A DNA stretch of 64,000 bases from contig OW799233.1 in assembly GCA_941918925.1 (NCBI GenBank), forward strand, positions 125,760,833 through 125,824,832, read 5' to 3'. Positions 46,143 to 59,749 of the stretch are shown here, piece by piece (within the stretch, counting starts at the first letter, position 1; each line of letters starts with the position of its first letter). This DNA comes from Phyto melanocephala. Its lineage: Eukaryota > Arthropoda > Insecta > Diptera > Rhinophoridae. The notes below the pieces were generated by a model. The model worked only from the letters and a program-made list of their open reading frames with translations, had not been told where the DNA came from and searched no databases. A program made the translations under genes and the position numbers.

Positions 46143-49100
46143 TAAAAAACTTTATAAATTATGACTTGATAACAACTTGATTAATGGTACTACATCTTAA
46201 AAAATATATCCCAAAAATCTCCTATATGTTGGAAAAATTGTAATATAACCCGCTAATTGCAACTCTACAAATTCTGAAATCAAAAACGAATATCACATTT
46301 GGAGAGTAATTGGCATATCTGGCAACACTGTTTATCAACTTGAAAAGTGCACAATCATTAAAGTCCATCATTAGAAAACAACCAAATTTGGCATCTCCTA
46401 AATAAGACTCTATTTAAATAAACCACAAGCAAATTGGGAAAATAATTGTGTCAATTTTGTTTTTAATATAAGTTTTTAAGCTTATTTTAAAGCTCTATTA
46501 AAACTTGGTAACGTGCACCTGCCACAACAATAACAACACCAACTACAATATAATAATAGAAACAACAAAATAAATGAGAAAAAGAAACATGATACTTTAG
46601 GTTTTAAAGAGTTTAAAATAGAAAAGAATGACTAAAGACAACAATGAACCGAACCATAATCACCATGTAGCAGCACTTCATAAAAATGTTCCCAATATAA
46701 GATGAGGACAATGAAGAACACAACACATTGTTTTTTTCCTGGAATATAATGTTTATTTGTAGATTTTTTGGTTGTAGAACCTGCATAAACCCTCTGTTTC
46801 TCTGGCGTTTACCACCAACCTACTCTGCTCTTCTGCATTGATTGTATCTGTGTCATTTACTAGAGTGTACATATTTAACTGTCAGTCAGCCACTCTTATT
46901 TTTCGTCTGTCTGTTTATCTTTAGTTTCCTGCAAATTTATGCATCACTGTTAGTGTTGTTGCAGTCATATTGAAAGTTAAAAAACAAAACAACAAAAATG
47001 ACAAAAACACACGTTTAACACTCATATACACAAACATACAACTCTACACATTATACGAAGAAGTTTTGCTGTATCCTAGATTTTGTTATAATGCCATATA
47101 ATATGACGCCATCATATAACCCTTTTATTTTCCTGTCCCTCTTCATCAGCCACATCATTTCACATATTCTTTATATAAAATCCATATTGTCCTAGCAACG
47201 AAGGTAAGGAAGTAACTGAACAAACAAAAAATAAAAAATACATTGTATCCCTAAACATGCTATAAACGAGAGTATTATTTTGACAGGAATTTTAGATCCC
47301 TTGAGTAGGTATCTAAGTGTGCACGTGTGTGTAGTACTTGTACACAAATATTTAGAACAAATATTGTCTCTCAGTTATTTGTAAATACACGCATTACACA
47401 TGTACAAGTTTTGTGAACGTATCATGTCGGGTTTTAGTAAAATTCGACTCTTGTTTACCCTACTGGTTCTTAACCAGTTTTGATTTATTAAAACGAATAA
47501 AATTTAGAGAAGGTTTAGCATACTTTATCCGATCATATTCACAAAACAAGTAATTTTGATATTTAAAAAAAGTGGGAATCTAGTCGAATTATTTGATTGA
47601 GTTGTGTACAAATATCCGCTGTTTGTATGTTCAGGTTTTTTCTTGGATATCTCTGGATCGATTTTTATATTTTTTAGTCGACGTTTGAAAAATTTATAAT
47701 TCCTTTTAATATAAATGATTCCCTATATGTATTGCGTTTTTTTTATACAAAAGTATGTATCGTTAAAGATTTTGCTCATTTCGTTGCATTCTTTTTAAAA
47801 AAGCCTTTTTGTTCTTTTCTTAGAGCAAGTCCAACTACTTTATATAACTCATTTACAACGTAGTATTAGATCTAAACTAACCTTATATATAATAATGTTT
47901 CCATTTGGACATCAACTCACCTGAAAAAAAAATAAAATAAAAAAAATTATTTTTAAATTCAAACAACATGTGGGAATGATTGTAGTAAATAACTACTTTT
48001 TTTTTTAAATTTCGTTAATAAAGTATTTATCGAAAATTGCCTTAAAAGAAAACTTTTAAGAATTGTACAATACAAAAATAGCAGACAGTTGTCCGAGGCC
48101 TTCGGCCACGGACTGTCCCTGCAGGTAGTGTCAGAGACACGGTCATTAAGTTTAACGTAGAATACGCCATCCGATAAGACAGAAAATATATATAACAATA
48201 AATGATAAATAATATAAGCAAATGAATTTATTTATTTGATAGTTACTGCTGTCAAACAGCATCAATCAGCATTGTTATTTTGCTTACTTGGCAGCACTTT
48301 CATTTAACATAAAAATGCATGAATTAATTTTTTCATATATTTTTTATAATTATATATCCATGTTAAATTCAAATTCACATTTAACATTTCGTTTCACTTA
48401 AATACATAAGTAAATATACGAAATTTCAATATTCCATCAATCAAAACAACAGCCGAAGGTTTGTGTCCACACTGAAACAGCAGCATAGTTTGTAATCACG
48501 CTACAAACTCAAACACTCAACCAAACACCACACATATGTTTGAGTGTATGTGTTTAAACAATTTTTATTTAAGAAATTTAAATATTAGGAAGATATCAAC
48601 TAATATGAAATGTATATCAAACGAAAGATAACATCTTCATTTACCTACAAAAAAATTTTTAAATTTTTATCTCGCCGTTTCCTCATAATCAATGAAATAA
48701 AGATTACAACAATAACAATCTGACATGACTCCCTATATCGTAAGGAAAGACGTATTCTACGCCAAAAATTTATGAAAAAAGACTATACATAATTATAAAT
48801 AAAATTTAAGTCAATTGCTAGAAATTAAAATTTAAATTATAAAACAATAAGCTTCCCGTTTTCTATTATCATTAAAATGTGACATAAAATCAAATCAATT
48901 GTTAACAAATCAATTTTAGATGAAAATTGATGAAATCACGGGACATATTACAGTATTCGAATACGATCAAACTATTAGAATCTTTATACTTTACAGCTAA
49001 TTCGAACGTTGAAACTAAATTTTTATTGCTTTCAAATGCCATAATATGCCCTCAGAGCTGCCCTCAAAAATGCATTCGACTCAAATAATATCGAATTATT

Positions 49101-49814
49101 TTTTTTTAATATTCTTAAACACTTGCCAAAATTATGGATTTACATTATTGTTGTTTTTTTAAACTCCTTTTTTAGGAAAATTTAAATTGTTTGCATTTAA
49201 CAACTATATTAAACAAAATCTAAAATCAGCTGATTTTATAATAAAGTTTTAGAATTTATGGAAAAAATAAGCGAAGAGACAAAAGTATATGTTAAAATTT
49301 GAAAGCAAATTTAAAATTTAAGAGGTATAATAGGCATTTAATAGATTAAACGAATATTGCTGCCACAAACGTATAGTATAGTTAAATTAAGCGTTTATTA
49401 TAGTTTTATGTGAGCATCACTGGTGTAAATACATATATATCATTCATTCATCGAAATAGTATTCACATGATACCGAAATTTTTCTCAAACCTACGAGTTT
49501 TTAGCAGTGTTATACCAAAAAGTATAGTAACGATTTAATGCGATATTTTACAAATTAGCTGACATAAGCAAGTGCTTTATGTTATTATAAGTACGTTCAA
49601 CTTATTTAATTGGTCACTTCCGGTTTTGGAAATATGTTTTTTTTTTTGGATTATTTTTATTTTTATATTTTATTGGATTTATTTTTAAAACTTAGATAGT
49701 TAGATAATTTTCTGTGCCAGTTGCTCAAAATAATATACATATTTCTATACTTTTTTATTTTGAAAGAAATCGTAAAAAATTGGATTTAAACTACGACCAT
49801 TTCAAGTTATTTCA
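46143..49814. other. AT-rich intergenic stretch
   Basis: No gene supported apart from the GC-richer island at 48080-48200. The region is rich in short A/T runs, without recognised repeat ends. Confidence 0.4.
48080..48200. other. GC-richer island, function unknown
   Basis: This stretch, with CCGAGGCCTTCGGCCACGG and CTGCAGGTAGTGTCAGAG, stands out from AT-rich surroundings. AACGTAGAATACGCC near 48157 recurs inverted as GACGTATTCTACGCC at 48747, so it could be one end of a roughly 600-bp element. A minus-strand open frame crosses it (47959-48198) but has no recognisable family. Confidence 0.35.
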
Positions 49815-50425
49815 TTAAGTAATCGCGGTTCGGAGAGACTTTTTTTATTAATATTTTTTATCTATAAAGTTTGACACTTGAAATAAATAAGAGAAGATAG
49901 AGATTTTTTTGTATCGATGGGCTTTCACAGCTAAAGTTAAGAAAAGAAAAAAAGAAAAACAAGTAAAGAAAAAATTAAACAGCTGATGAATAAATTTGCC
50001 TTGCACCATTCCTTAGAATGTCATAAATTGAGAAAGAAATATTTCATATATTTTTTCACAATTCAGCTTAGTATTCTGTTTAATATTTCATTCAAACTGT
50101 TGTCAAACTCAAAAAATTTTATAAAAACTTATGAAATAATGTTGCCTAATCAGCACTCTGTTTATAATATAAAAAGCATATGAAATGTTACAGTCAACAT
50201 TCAAGAAACATTTTCTTTTCGTATGAAATAATGTGAACAATAACAAGGCAGCTTGATAAGCTACTCCTATTCAATCAGTTGATTGTTTTTAAACAATACA
50301 ATTTATAAGTGTTACCAACCTTTTTAAATAATTTGTCTCCAGCTGTCAAACTTAAAATTTTTTTATTAATGTTCTACAATAAATAGTTGGCAGTTTTAAT
50401 TGGTTTTCGTTGTGACAGATGCAAA
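49815..50425 (+). repeat. Interspersed repeats related to 36345-36600 and 41196-41760
   Basis: Part 49823-50005 aligns with the minus strand of 36400-36592; part 50240-50410 aligns with the repeat split by the MITE at 41336. The stretch between them encodes nothing recognisable. Confidence 0.6.
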
Positions 50426-50445
50426 ACCAAAAATAGGATGACATA

Positions 50446-51135
50446 CACGCAAAGAAAAACCATGGTTACGACATGATCACGACGGTCATATTATAGTTTC
50501 TATAACAATATTTGGTTGCCGAAAACAAGTAATAGTTATTTTTGTTTCATTTCATCATATATTTTGTAACGATAATCAAGCATTTGTTTGAGTTGTATCA
50601 TTTTATGTTTACTTTTCGTAAAAATCTTAAAATGGTTGCCATATAAAAATAGTCAAAAGCATTAAAAAGTACAAATAATTATTAAATAATAGGTGAGACA
50701 ACATTATGATTACAAATTAATCAAGCTATTTTTTTTAATAATAATTTGATTTCAACTGTTCTTCTTCTTCTTGCTGAACAAATTTCTATTATTTTAAAAG
50801 TTTGAGATGTCAAAAAAATGAACAAAAATTTTTAAGAATTAAAGAAAATTTAAAAATAAACGAAAAAACGTAAAAAATATTGGTATACAAATTGCAATTA
50901 AATTGGTATGTACAATCAATATGTGTATGTTACAGCAAAAGACGATAATTTGCCGTAAAAAGCAAAGATTGTCGATTTCATATGTAATCATATATATGGT
51001 TATTGAATGATACTTTAATTAAACATAATAATGATAACTGGCAACCATTATATGTTTTAACGATAATCATACAATTCAATCATAGTATGTTTCTCTTTGA
51101 TTATGGTTACCACAACCATATTTTTTCTTTGCGTG
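50446..51135. mobile_element. MITE, CACGCAAAGAAAAA ends (copy 2)
   Basis: It starts CACGCAAAGAAAAACCATGG and ends with the inverse, CATATTTTTTCTTTGCGTG. TA stands at both flanks (50444-50445, 51136-51137), as for Tc1/mariner-type insertion. It is 300 bp longer than the copy at 35418-35806 because of extra central sequence. Confidence 0.8.
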
Positions 51136-52839
51136 TATGCAAATATACATTATAAATATGCATCATTTACATCAGTTATTTTGTACGAAATTCAACGCAA
51201 GAGCTGATAATTTCTTTTTGTTTAAATTTTTTTTATGTCAAATTCTTCATGTGAAATAACTAAAGTTGCTTTACATATTTTTTAAATTGCAACAGAGTAC
51301 TAGATTTTACCGGAAGTTAACATGAATTAAAAAAAATTGTTTTCCGCTTTACGCGAATCCTGACAACAATCGACCGTAAATAAAAAAAAAAATACATCCA
51401 TTTTGTGTTTGAAAAATCGCTTCTATTTAATCCATTAAAGAATACTTGGCAAAAAATCATAAACTTAAAAAATTAAATCAATTTCGACGACAGTCACTAC
51501 AGATAAATATACAATAGATTTTTTGTCCAAATTTTAATTTTGAAATGGAGATTAGTGCGAAAAAAAAAAATTTTTTTAACATATTGCATAAGTCGACTAA
51601 TATCCTCATTATTACTTTTTACTACTCTTAACACGTGTTTGTTTATCTATATGTACAAACTAAACAAATTTTAATAATGACAGACCTAAAATGTATGGTA
51701 GTGCCACCAACAAGACTACATACACAAGTTTACCGGTATGAATGTACTCATATACCCAAACACTAAACTGTTATGCTCTAATGTATTGATGCGAGTCAAT
51801 ATAATATCACACACATACACCAACACATTTTGAATGTATTTTAACTGGTCTAGTGATTTTCAATATATTTTCGCATACATATAAAGTCATGGCTTTATAG
51901 AATTTTTATTTGTATTTCGATTATTGTTATCGGCCGCAAAGAGTAAGTCAAAATCCTTGTTATTTTAAGTGTAAAATTGGTGTTAATGACATTAAGGTTA
52001 TAAGTTACGAGTATTGACACTCAAATTGAAAAGTAAACACAAATAAATAGCATTTATAAGTATATTGTTTGCTGTTGTATGTAAGTAAATATTATAGTCA
52101 ATAAATTTTTTAATTTATGTGCTATAGAATGTTCGTTTATTTAACTGATATGACCTGAAGCTAAATATTAATAAAATGGATGTTTTAAAAGAGTTTTAAA
52201 TAAATTAAAAGATTATTAAATTTGTCATAGCTTGAGGTTAGTTGTTTCAGGCTAGTAGACAATTATTATAAAAATGTTTGTGGTGTTAAAATAATAAGAG
52301 TAAATTTATAAATGATTGGATTACAATATTTTCAATTAATGCAAAAAGAAAATGCAATGGGCAAATAAACACGACTGCCTCTGTTATTTTCCATATTTGT
52401 CCCATAAAAAGTTAAATTTCTCAGTCCTAGAATTACTTATAGACACGATTTTTACCATTTATAGAAATGTCTCTAGGGCTATTCGTAAAATAGAAAATCG
52501 TATCAAATCGGTCACTAAAAAGTTAAAGGTAAAAATGATTTCAATAGTTACAAAAGCTCTTTATTTTTTTTTTATATGTACACTAAACAAACCAAATCAC
52601 AAGCCGTAGTATCAAAAAATTTTTGCTGAGAAAAACTGAAAAATCAATTCAAAACATACAGAGATAAAAGCATCAAGCCACAACTGCTTTGTTGTTCTTC
52701 CTAAAATTTACAAACATCGATAACTTTGTTTTTCAACTTCCAGACAACCCAAAAGGCTTGACTAGCAAAATAAAAATTTAAAATCCATGAGGGCCGCCAC
52801 TACAAAAATTTATCCCCCTAATTTTTTGGTTCCAGCTCC
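51136..52839. other. AT-rich intergenic stretch
   Basis: No supported gene. The frame at 52352-52609 is lysine-rich and looks like chance. Confidence 0.4.
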
Positions 52840-52925
52840 ATCTTGCTTTTAAGGGAGAGACAGACGGACGGACGTATCTAGATCGTCCTTAAATAAAACC
52901 AAGACTAAGTGATGGGTATAAAAAT
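52840..52925 (+). repeat. Right-end fragment of a CGGC-family element
   Basis: GAGACAGACGGACGGACGTATCTAGATCGTC followed by GATGGGTATAAAAATGG corresponds to the right end of the long element at 22600-25232. The rest of the element is not recognisable. Confidence 0.5.
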
Positions 52926-54413
52926 GGCATCGGAAATAATAAAGGAAAATGGAGTTACATACCATGCGTTCTATCCGTTGTTCCGTTTTATGCATCTGTC
53001 AAAAAGTAGAATCAGTGTAATTGTATGTGACAAGTTACACGGCGAAACGCAAAGAATGCAGCAAAGTAGGTTTACTTTCTACTTTTGTTTCCGTCGCAGA
53101 AAAGGTGAAAAAATGTCATGAGCCATGGATGACAAATAATATTTTTTTGTCGATTTTATCGATAAATTTGATTGTGTGGTGGATTTATTTTTTCAATTTT
53201 TTTGTATTAAAAAATGTTTTTAATAAAAGAAAAAGCATTCGAAATAAAGTTTACAATTACTTTTAAGAAAAACATACATAAAAACTAATTTTAAACACAA
53301 TTTTTTCATTACCAAAATTTTTATTTTACTTATCGATAACTATTATGTGTCATCTCTGTTTGTTTATTATTAAAAGGAAACAAGTGCAATGGAGGAGATG
53401 TGTTATTTTTGAACTTTTTGTAGTACAAAATATCATGTACATCAACTAAATGAATTCCATAAATTCCCTTAAATTGTCAATTTTGCTTGCCATTTTGGCA
53501 AAATTGTTTTTAGTTAATAAAAATATAAACACAACTGCTGATTAAAACATAAGAGTTGATGCATGAAACGCATTGTATGTAACTTGAGTTTAGAAACGTT
53601 TAAAAAGGTGAAAAAGTATCAAACGCAACAACGCATGAACGGATGGTATGTAACTCCACCTTAAGCTACGCTGTGGTCACTTCACCTATGTATGTATATG
53701 AAGGGTATTATCAAATTCTTCAGCACGTCTAACTTTTATATAAGTCTGCAAACGTGAATTACCCTATTTCATAATTTGGTACATAAGTATGTCTGTCACA
53801 CACAGTTTGTTTTATCAACTTTTTTTCCAACATTGATCTGTCCCAATTGGAAAACCCTATAGAAACAATATGAAACCCTATATAAACAATAGAATTGTTT
53901 ATTTTTTTAATTTATCAAACAAATTTCAACAGTAACAAATTTAGAGAAATTTGTTTTAAAAATTTGCTGCAAGAAATTTTTTTATTATTATTATTAAAAT
54001 ACATTATCGTCTTTTATTAAGTCCATTATATACACAAACACTTCAGCTCGAACCCGAACCATCTGATTGAATCGATTATCGTAAAATTTTCTTAACACGC
54101 TTTGCTGTCACTTATCAGATTTTGGACCCCAAGGTGAACGCTTCTGCGATTAGTAAGCAAACTAGAATGTTTCTTAAAAACATTTCATTAGATTTTCTCC
54201 TAGCCTTCATCACATACAAAAGGGTTCATTCAAATCTAAACAGATGGAATTTTGTTTATACCTACTTGAGCCAGCCATTACAATTACAATAATTTTCGTA
54301 CAAACCGGTTATTATTTTCGATTTTTCAGTCGTTTTTGACATTTTTAATTTAAATATTTATTCTTTATTTGCTTTTTTTAAACAGCTGACTCAAACTTAA
54401 AATATCACACTAA
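52926..54413. other. Intergenic stretch
   Basis: No supported gene. A degenerate CGGC-family piece may lie at 53670-53715 (CACCTATGTATGTATATGAAGGGTATTATCA). Confidence 0.4.
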
Positions 54414-54647
54414 AGGCTGGGGCACAATGAATACGTCCTGCGTCAAACTTCAACTTTTTCAACTGACATCAACGTATTGACGGAGAGGGGTTGGCACAAT
54501 CAGTACTTTGTGTTCACGGATCATAATCAGTCAAGTTAAATTGTCGAATGTTGCGACTAATCAAAAACAAGCAGCGGCGCGCAGTGTTGCGAAACCAGAA
54601 TTTTGTGGAAATCATATTGCCTAAACGATAATATTTATATAATTTTT

Positions 54648-56098
54648 TTATACCCTTCACCTGTGGTGCACAAGGGTATATATAGCTTTGTCATTCCGTT
54701 TGTAATTTCTACAATTTTCATTTCCGACCCCATAAAATATATATTTTCTGAAAGCTTATGAATAGAGGAGTCGATTAAGCCCTGACCGTCTGTCCGTCTG
54801 CCCGTCTGTCCGTGTGTTGGTTGAAATCAACTTTTAGAAGCAACTATATGTTCCTCAGATCTGTATATGGTATCAATCTCTTGGAAATATCCAGGAATGA
54901 ATCGCTATTGAAATTCAGCACAATCGCCCCATAACTTTCTGAGATATGAGCAAAAAACCACGACCACCTCGTTTTTTTCACAATTACAACAACAACATAC
55001 ATACATAGATACATGTAAAAAACATACCAAACAAAAAAAAATTACAAAAAAAAAAATATTAAAAATAAGAAAAAAATAATAAAAAAAAACTAAAAAAAAA
55101 AAATTTTAAAAAAATTTAAAAAAAAATTTAAAAAAATTTTTTAAAAATTTTTCTAAAAAATTTTTTTAAAAAAATTTAAAAAAAATTAAAAAAAAAACAA
55201 GTAAGAGCTATATTCGGCCGTGCCAAATCTTATATACCCTTCACAACGTGTAGTCATGCAATAACAATTGTTTGTATCACCATTCATCCCATATAAAATA
55301 CGTGCATACGTACACGTTACAATAAATGTGGCATCGAATCCCAGCTGAGCCAAAAAAATTTTATTTTATTTTATTTAATATATTATTTATATTTTATTAT
55401 TTTTTTTTAAATTATTTTTAAAATTTTTTTAAAATTTTTTTTTTGTAGTTTTTTTTATTATTTTTTTCTTATTTTTAATATTTTTTTTTTTTTGTAATTT
55501 TTTTTGTTTGGTATGTTTTTTATGTATGTTGTTGTTGTAATTGTGAAAAAAAACGAGGTGGTCGTGGTTTTTTGCTCATATCTCAGAAAGTTATGGGGCG
55601 ATTGTGCTGAATTTCAATAGCGATTCATTCCTGGATATTTCCAAGAGATTGATACCATATACAGATCTGAGGAACATATAGTTGCTTCTAAAAGTTGATT
55701 TCAACCAACACACGGACAGACGGGCAGACGGACAGACGGACAGACGGACAGACGGTCAGGGCTTAATCGACTCCTCTATTCATAAGCTTTCAGAAAATAT
55801 ATACTTTATGGGGTCGGAAATGAAAATTGTAGAAATTACAAACGGAATGACAAAGCTATATATACCCTTGTGCACCACAGGTGAAGGGTATAATAATAAA
55901 ATATAAATAATATATTAAATAAAATAAAATAAAATTTTTTTGGCTCAGCTGGGATTCGATGCCACATTTATTCTAACGTGTACGTATGCACGTATTTTAT
56001 ATGGGATGAATGGTGATACAAACAATTGTTATTGCATGACTACACGTTGTGAAGGGTATATAAGATTCGGCACGGCCGAATATAGCACTGTTACTTGT
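54648..56098 (-). mobile_element. CGGC-family element split by an inverted copy
   Basis: The right-hand module lies at 54648-55193 (TATACCCTTCACCTGTGG... on the plus strand) and the head at 55894-56098 (...CACGGCCGAATATAGCACTGTTACTTGT). The two parts join in the A/T homopolymer centre, where the plus-oriented copy 55197-55893 is inserted. Confidence 0.8.
55197..55893 (+). mobile_element. CGGC-family element inserted in its inverse
   Basis: It starts ACAAGTAAGAGCTATATTCGGC and ends CACAGGTGAAGGGTATAA. It has the longest GACAGACGG microsatellite in the window (about 55713-55758). Its right module is nearly identical to that of the host copy, giving two inverted arms of about 500 bp. Confidence 0.83.
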
Positions 56099-56497
56099 TT
56101 ATTTATCTTCACAATAACAAAAAATTAATAAAACAAAAAAATATTTTTTTAAGAAAATGTCAATTAGCTTCAAATTTATACAATCTATGAATAAAAAAAG
56201 AGTTTTGAACCGAAAAAAACTGCATGCTTCTGTGGCGGCTCATGCATCACAACAAAGTACGGCGGCTGCTGTAAAGCCGGTTGACTTTGCTTTTTGCGCA
56301 CAACCATATGGTAGTTGTCAAAGTACTCGACGTACGTCAAAAGTTGAAAGTTGGTCAATTCTCGTTTCTCGTACTTTGTGTTGACGGAGACGTACTGAAT
56401 GTGACAACACTCATAAGAAAACATGTATTTTAACTTAGTTGTCAGTTGAAAATGTTGAAGTTCGACGGACGATTGATTCATTGTGCCCGAGCCTTAA

Positions 56498-57324
56498 ATT
56501 ATGAGGGGTTGTACACAGCAGTCATATTTCTTCGTGCTATTATATTAAAACATTTGACTTTATGACTGACAACCATTTTATCCTCTCTAGTATATCACAA
56601 TTTATCATAATTTTGTTCATTTGAAAATTTATAATAACAAAAAGATTTTAGAAGCAAGAATATTGGTAAAAATTTCTGAAATAAAAGAAGATTTAAAAAA
56701 AAACTTAGATTTTAGCTAAAAAATTTCTGTAATTTCTTTGATAGTAAATTTTTTAAAATAAATTCATTAAAGAAAAATTCCCTTTTAATAGAGAATTAAA
56801 AAACTTAAGCGATAAAATGTTTGTTGTAATGTCCATATGTGTTTTAAGATAAGAACATAATTCATTTGATTTTAAATTTTTTTTGTAGAATATGTTTTAG
56901 TAGTGGTCGAGCGACTTTATTAATGTAAGTACATCCGGTTTAGATTCTTTAAAATGTTACAAAGAACTAGTTAAGTTTGTGATTGTAACTTATATTTATA
57001 TGAACAAAAGTATGTATGTATGTCAAATGGATAAGGAAACTTAATTAAAGAAAAAAGTGAAGGTTTTTCGGATTTAGGAAATGTTCATTAAATAATGTTG
57101 AAAATACTTGTAATTTGTATTACATTTTAGTTTTATAATTAAAAATTATGATAACTTTTGTATTAATATGGGGTTTTTAAGAAAACTGCATAATAAACAA
57201 ATAAATATTTTTGGAAGTTTAATAATAAAGAAAAATGAACTTCAGCCAGAATAAAAATTTTTTATAATAAATTTAATAACATAAAAAAACACAAACAAAA
57301 AATAAAAGTGTTTTTGTTTTTTTT
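56498..57324. other. AT-rich intergenic stretch
   Basis: Nothing recognised. Confidence 0.4.
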
Positions 57325-58161
57325 ACACCCTTCACCTGTGGTGCACAAGGGTACATATAGCTTTGTCATTCCGTTTGTAATTTCTACAATTTTCATTACC
57401 GACCCCATAAAGTATGTATTTTCTGAAAGCTTATGAATAGAGGAGTCGATTAAGCTCTGACCGTCTGTCCGTGTGCTGGTTGAAATCAACTTTTAGAAGC
57501 AACCATATGTTCCTCAGATCTGTGTATGGTATCAATCTTTTGGAAATATCCGGGAATGAATCGCTATTGACATTCAGCACAATCGCCTGATAACTTTCTG
57601 AGATATGAGCAAATATACACGACTGCCTTTGTTTTTTTACAAACGAAAATCAATTTTTTTCAGCTTCTAGACAACCGAGAGAGTCAGTATTGGTATCATC
57701 TGAAAGGACTTGACTAGCTCAATAAAAGCACCATAAAAAACTTTAAATTTATGTTGGCGCCACTACAAAATGACGGACAATAAATTTATATATGAGCCAA
57801 ATCTGGTATTTTAAAATGTAACTTCTTGAAACCCCTCAATATTGGTATCAAATTAAAGGGCTTGACCACTAGAATACAGTAAATTATTCTAAAATTTAAA
57901 ATCCAAGATGGCGTCTAAAACAAAATGGCGGATACAATTTTTTTAACCCGATAAATATTGGTATCAAATTAAAGGGCTTGACTAGTTGAATACACTTAAC
58001 TACGTAAAAATTCAAAATCGAGGTTGGCGTCGGAAATAATAAAGAAAAATGGCGTAAAATATGAAATATAGGTTAAGCTACGATGTGAAATTATGCCTAT
58101 GTACATAATGGTGAAGAGTATTATCAGATTCGGCACGGCCGAATATAAGACTCTTACTTGT
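57325..58161 (-). mobile_element. CGGC-family element with alternative centre
   Basis: The ends are standard (CACCCTTCACCTGTGG at the left; GGCACGGCCGAATATAAGACTCTTACTTGT at the right). The A/T centre is replaced by a 450-bp module with three imperfect units containing TTGGTATCAAATTAAAGGGCTTGACTAG. The same module, inverted, occurs at about 2235-2445. Confidence 0.8.
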
Positions 58162-58563
58162 TTGTTTTTGATTTGTTGTGGCTTTAACAGAACAAAAAGT
58201 ACAGTTACTGGGTTATTTATTGCCGCGTGTTTATTTTACTTTTTTTTAGTAACTCAATTAAAAACCAAATTAATGCAATTTTCACTTAAAAAAAACAATC
58301 AACATGAAAACTGTTTTGTAATAAAAAAATTAAGTTTTAAACAATAGAAAATTATGCATTAAAATAAATTTAAAACATTTCAAGCAAAGACAAAAAATAA
58401 CTTGTGAAAGGAACTTAATTCATTGCAAGAAAAAAGTTTTATTATTAAAATTTCATAGGAAATCGGTTAAAAAAACCGTATATAAGCATTTGATGATTAA
58501 TAGTTTTTTTGAGTACGTCAGTTATACTTTTGGACATAAGGCACGGGGACGAAAAAGGATTTT
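58162..58563. other. AT-rich spacer
   Basis: Nothing recognised. Confidence 0.4.
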
Positions 58564-59306
58564 TATACCCTTCACCTGTGGTGCACAAGGGTATACCTAT
58601 ATATAGCTTTATCATTCCGTTTGTAATTTCTTCAATTTTCATTTCCGACCCCATAAAGTATATATTTTCTGAAAGCTTATGAATAGAGGAGTCGATTAAG
58701 CCCTGACCGTCTGTCCGTGCGTTGGTTGAAATCAACTTTTTGAAGCCCCCCGATATCGGTGAGGTATTAAAATATCAGAAATATTCGGGAGTAGATCGGT
58801 ATTGAAAATCAGAAACATCGGTACATAAACAACTGAGATATGAGCAAAAACCCACGACCACCTCGATTTTTTTTTCACAAAAACAACATTACAACAACAA
58901 CATACATACATACAAACGTGTATACTGGTTAGAGAAAACGTGGCATCGAATCCCAGCTGAGTCAAAAAAAAATTTTTTTTTAATTTTTTTTTAAATTTTT
59001 TTTAAATTTTTTTTTTTATTTTTTTTTTATTTTTTATATAATATATTATTTATATTTTTATTATTATTTTTTTTTAAATTTTTTTTTTTTTTAATTTTTT
59101 TTTATTTTTTTTGTTTTATATATATTATATATATAATAATTTTTTTTTTAAATTTTTTTTAAAATATTTTTTTTTAATTTTTTTTTTAATTTTTTTTTGT
59201 TTTTTTAACATACATACGTGAATTTATAATTTTCTGTTATTGCACGACTACACGTTGTGAAGGGCATATAAGATTCGGCACGGCCGAATATAGCGCTCTT
59301 ACTTGT
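58564..59306 (-). mobile_element. CGGC-family element, second subfamily
   Basis: The plus strand reads TATACCCTTCACCTGTGG at the left and CACGGCCGAATATAGCGCTCTTACTTGT at the right. It shares the CCGATATCGG / CATCGGTACATAAACAACTGAG variant with the copy inserted in H5. The centre is about 240 bp of T-runs. Confidence 0.83.
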
Positions 59307-59749
59307 TTTTTACTTAAAGAGAGAGAGAAAGAGAGAAAAAGAGAGACAAAAAATTCACAGAACAGAACTGTAGACGAATGATTTATTTTTGTTTTTAATT
59401 TGTCATAAATAAAAAAAAAATTAAATTCATTTATTTTGTCAAAATGTTGAAATGCAAATGTATTAATAGGAGAAAAAAGGAATAATAACAATTTCAATTA
59501 AGTCATCGTTAAAGTACGAATTCTTTAATTCGTTAATTTCTTAAAAATTTTTGAATTAAAATTTGAATGAATTTCTCTAAAATTTAAATAATTTTAAAAT
59601 ACTATGCACATATGTATATGTCATTCTGAATTTAATTTCTTTAGTTGGTATTTAAATAGAAATTTAGTTAAGTTTATATTACACTTTTAAGTTGTATTTA
59701 AATACAGCGCCAGAAAACAGCTGTTAAGCAGCAATAAAGAATATCTTAA
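59307..59749. other. AT-rich spacer with a GA-rich run
   Basis: AGAGAGAGAAAGAGAG lies at about 59317-59345. No gene recognised. Confidence 0.4.

Larger units (their letters stand above)
54414..56494. mobile_element. Harbinger-like MITE holding two nested CGGC elements
   Basis: The left end AGGCTGGGGCACAATGAAT is inverted at the right as ATTCATTGTGCCCGAGCCT (56476-56494); similarity extends to about 65 bp. TAA lies at both flanks (54411-54413, 56495-56497), the three-base target usual for PIF/Harbinger. The body before the insertions would be about 0.63 kb, and nothing recognisable is encoded. Confidence 0.75.

Noticed and set aside
56185..56481. A 98-codon minus-strand frame
   Set aside because: It starts in the inverted end of the Harbinger-like MITE and has no family resemblance; without other copies it cannot be supported.
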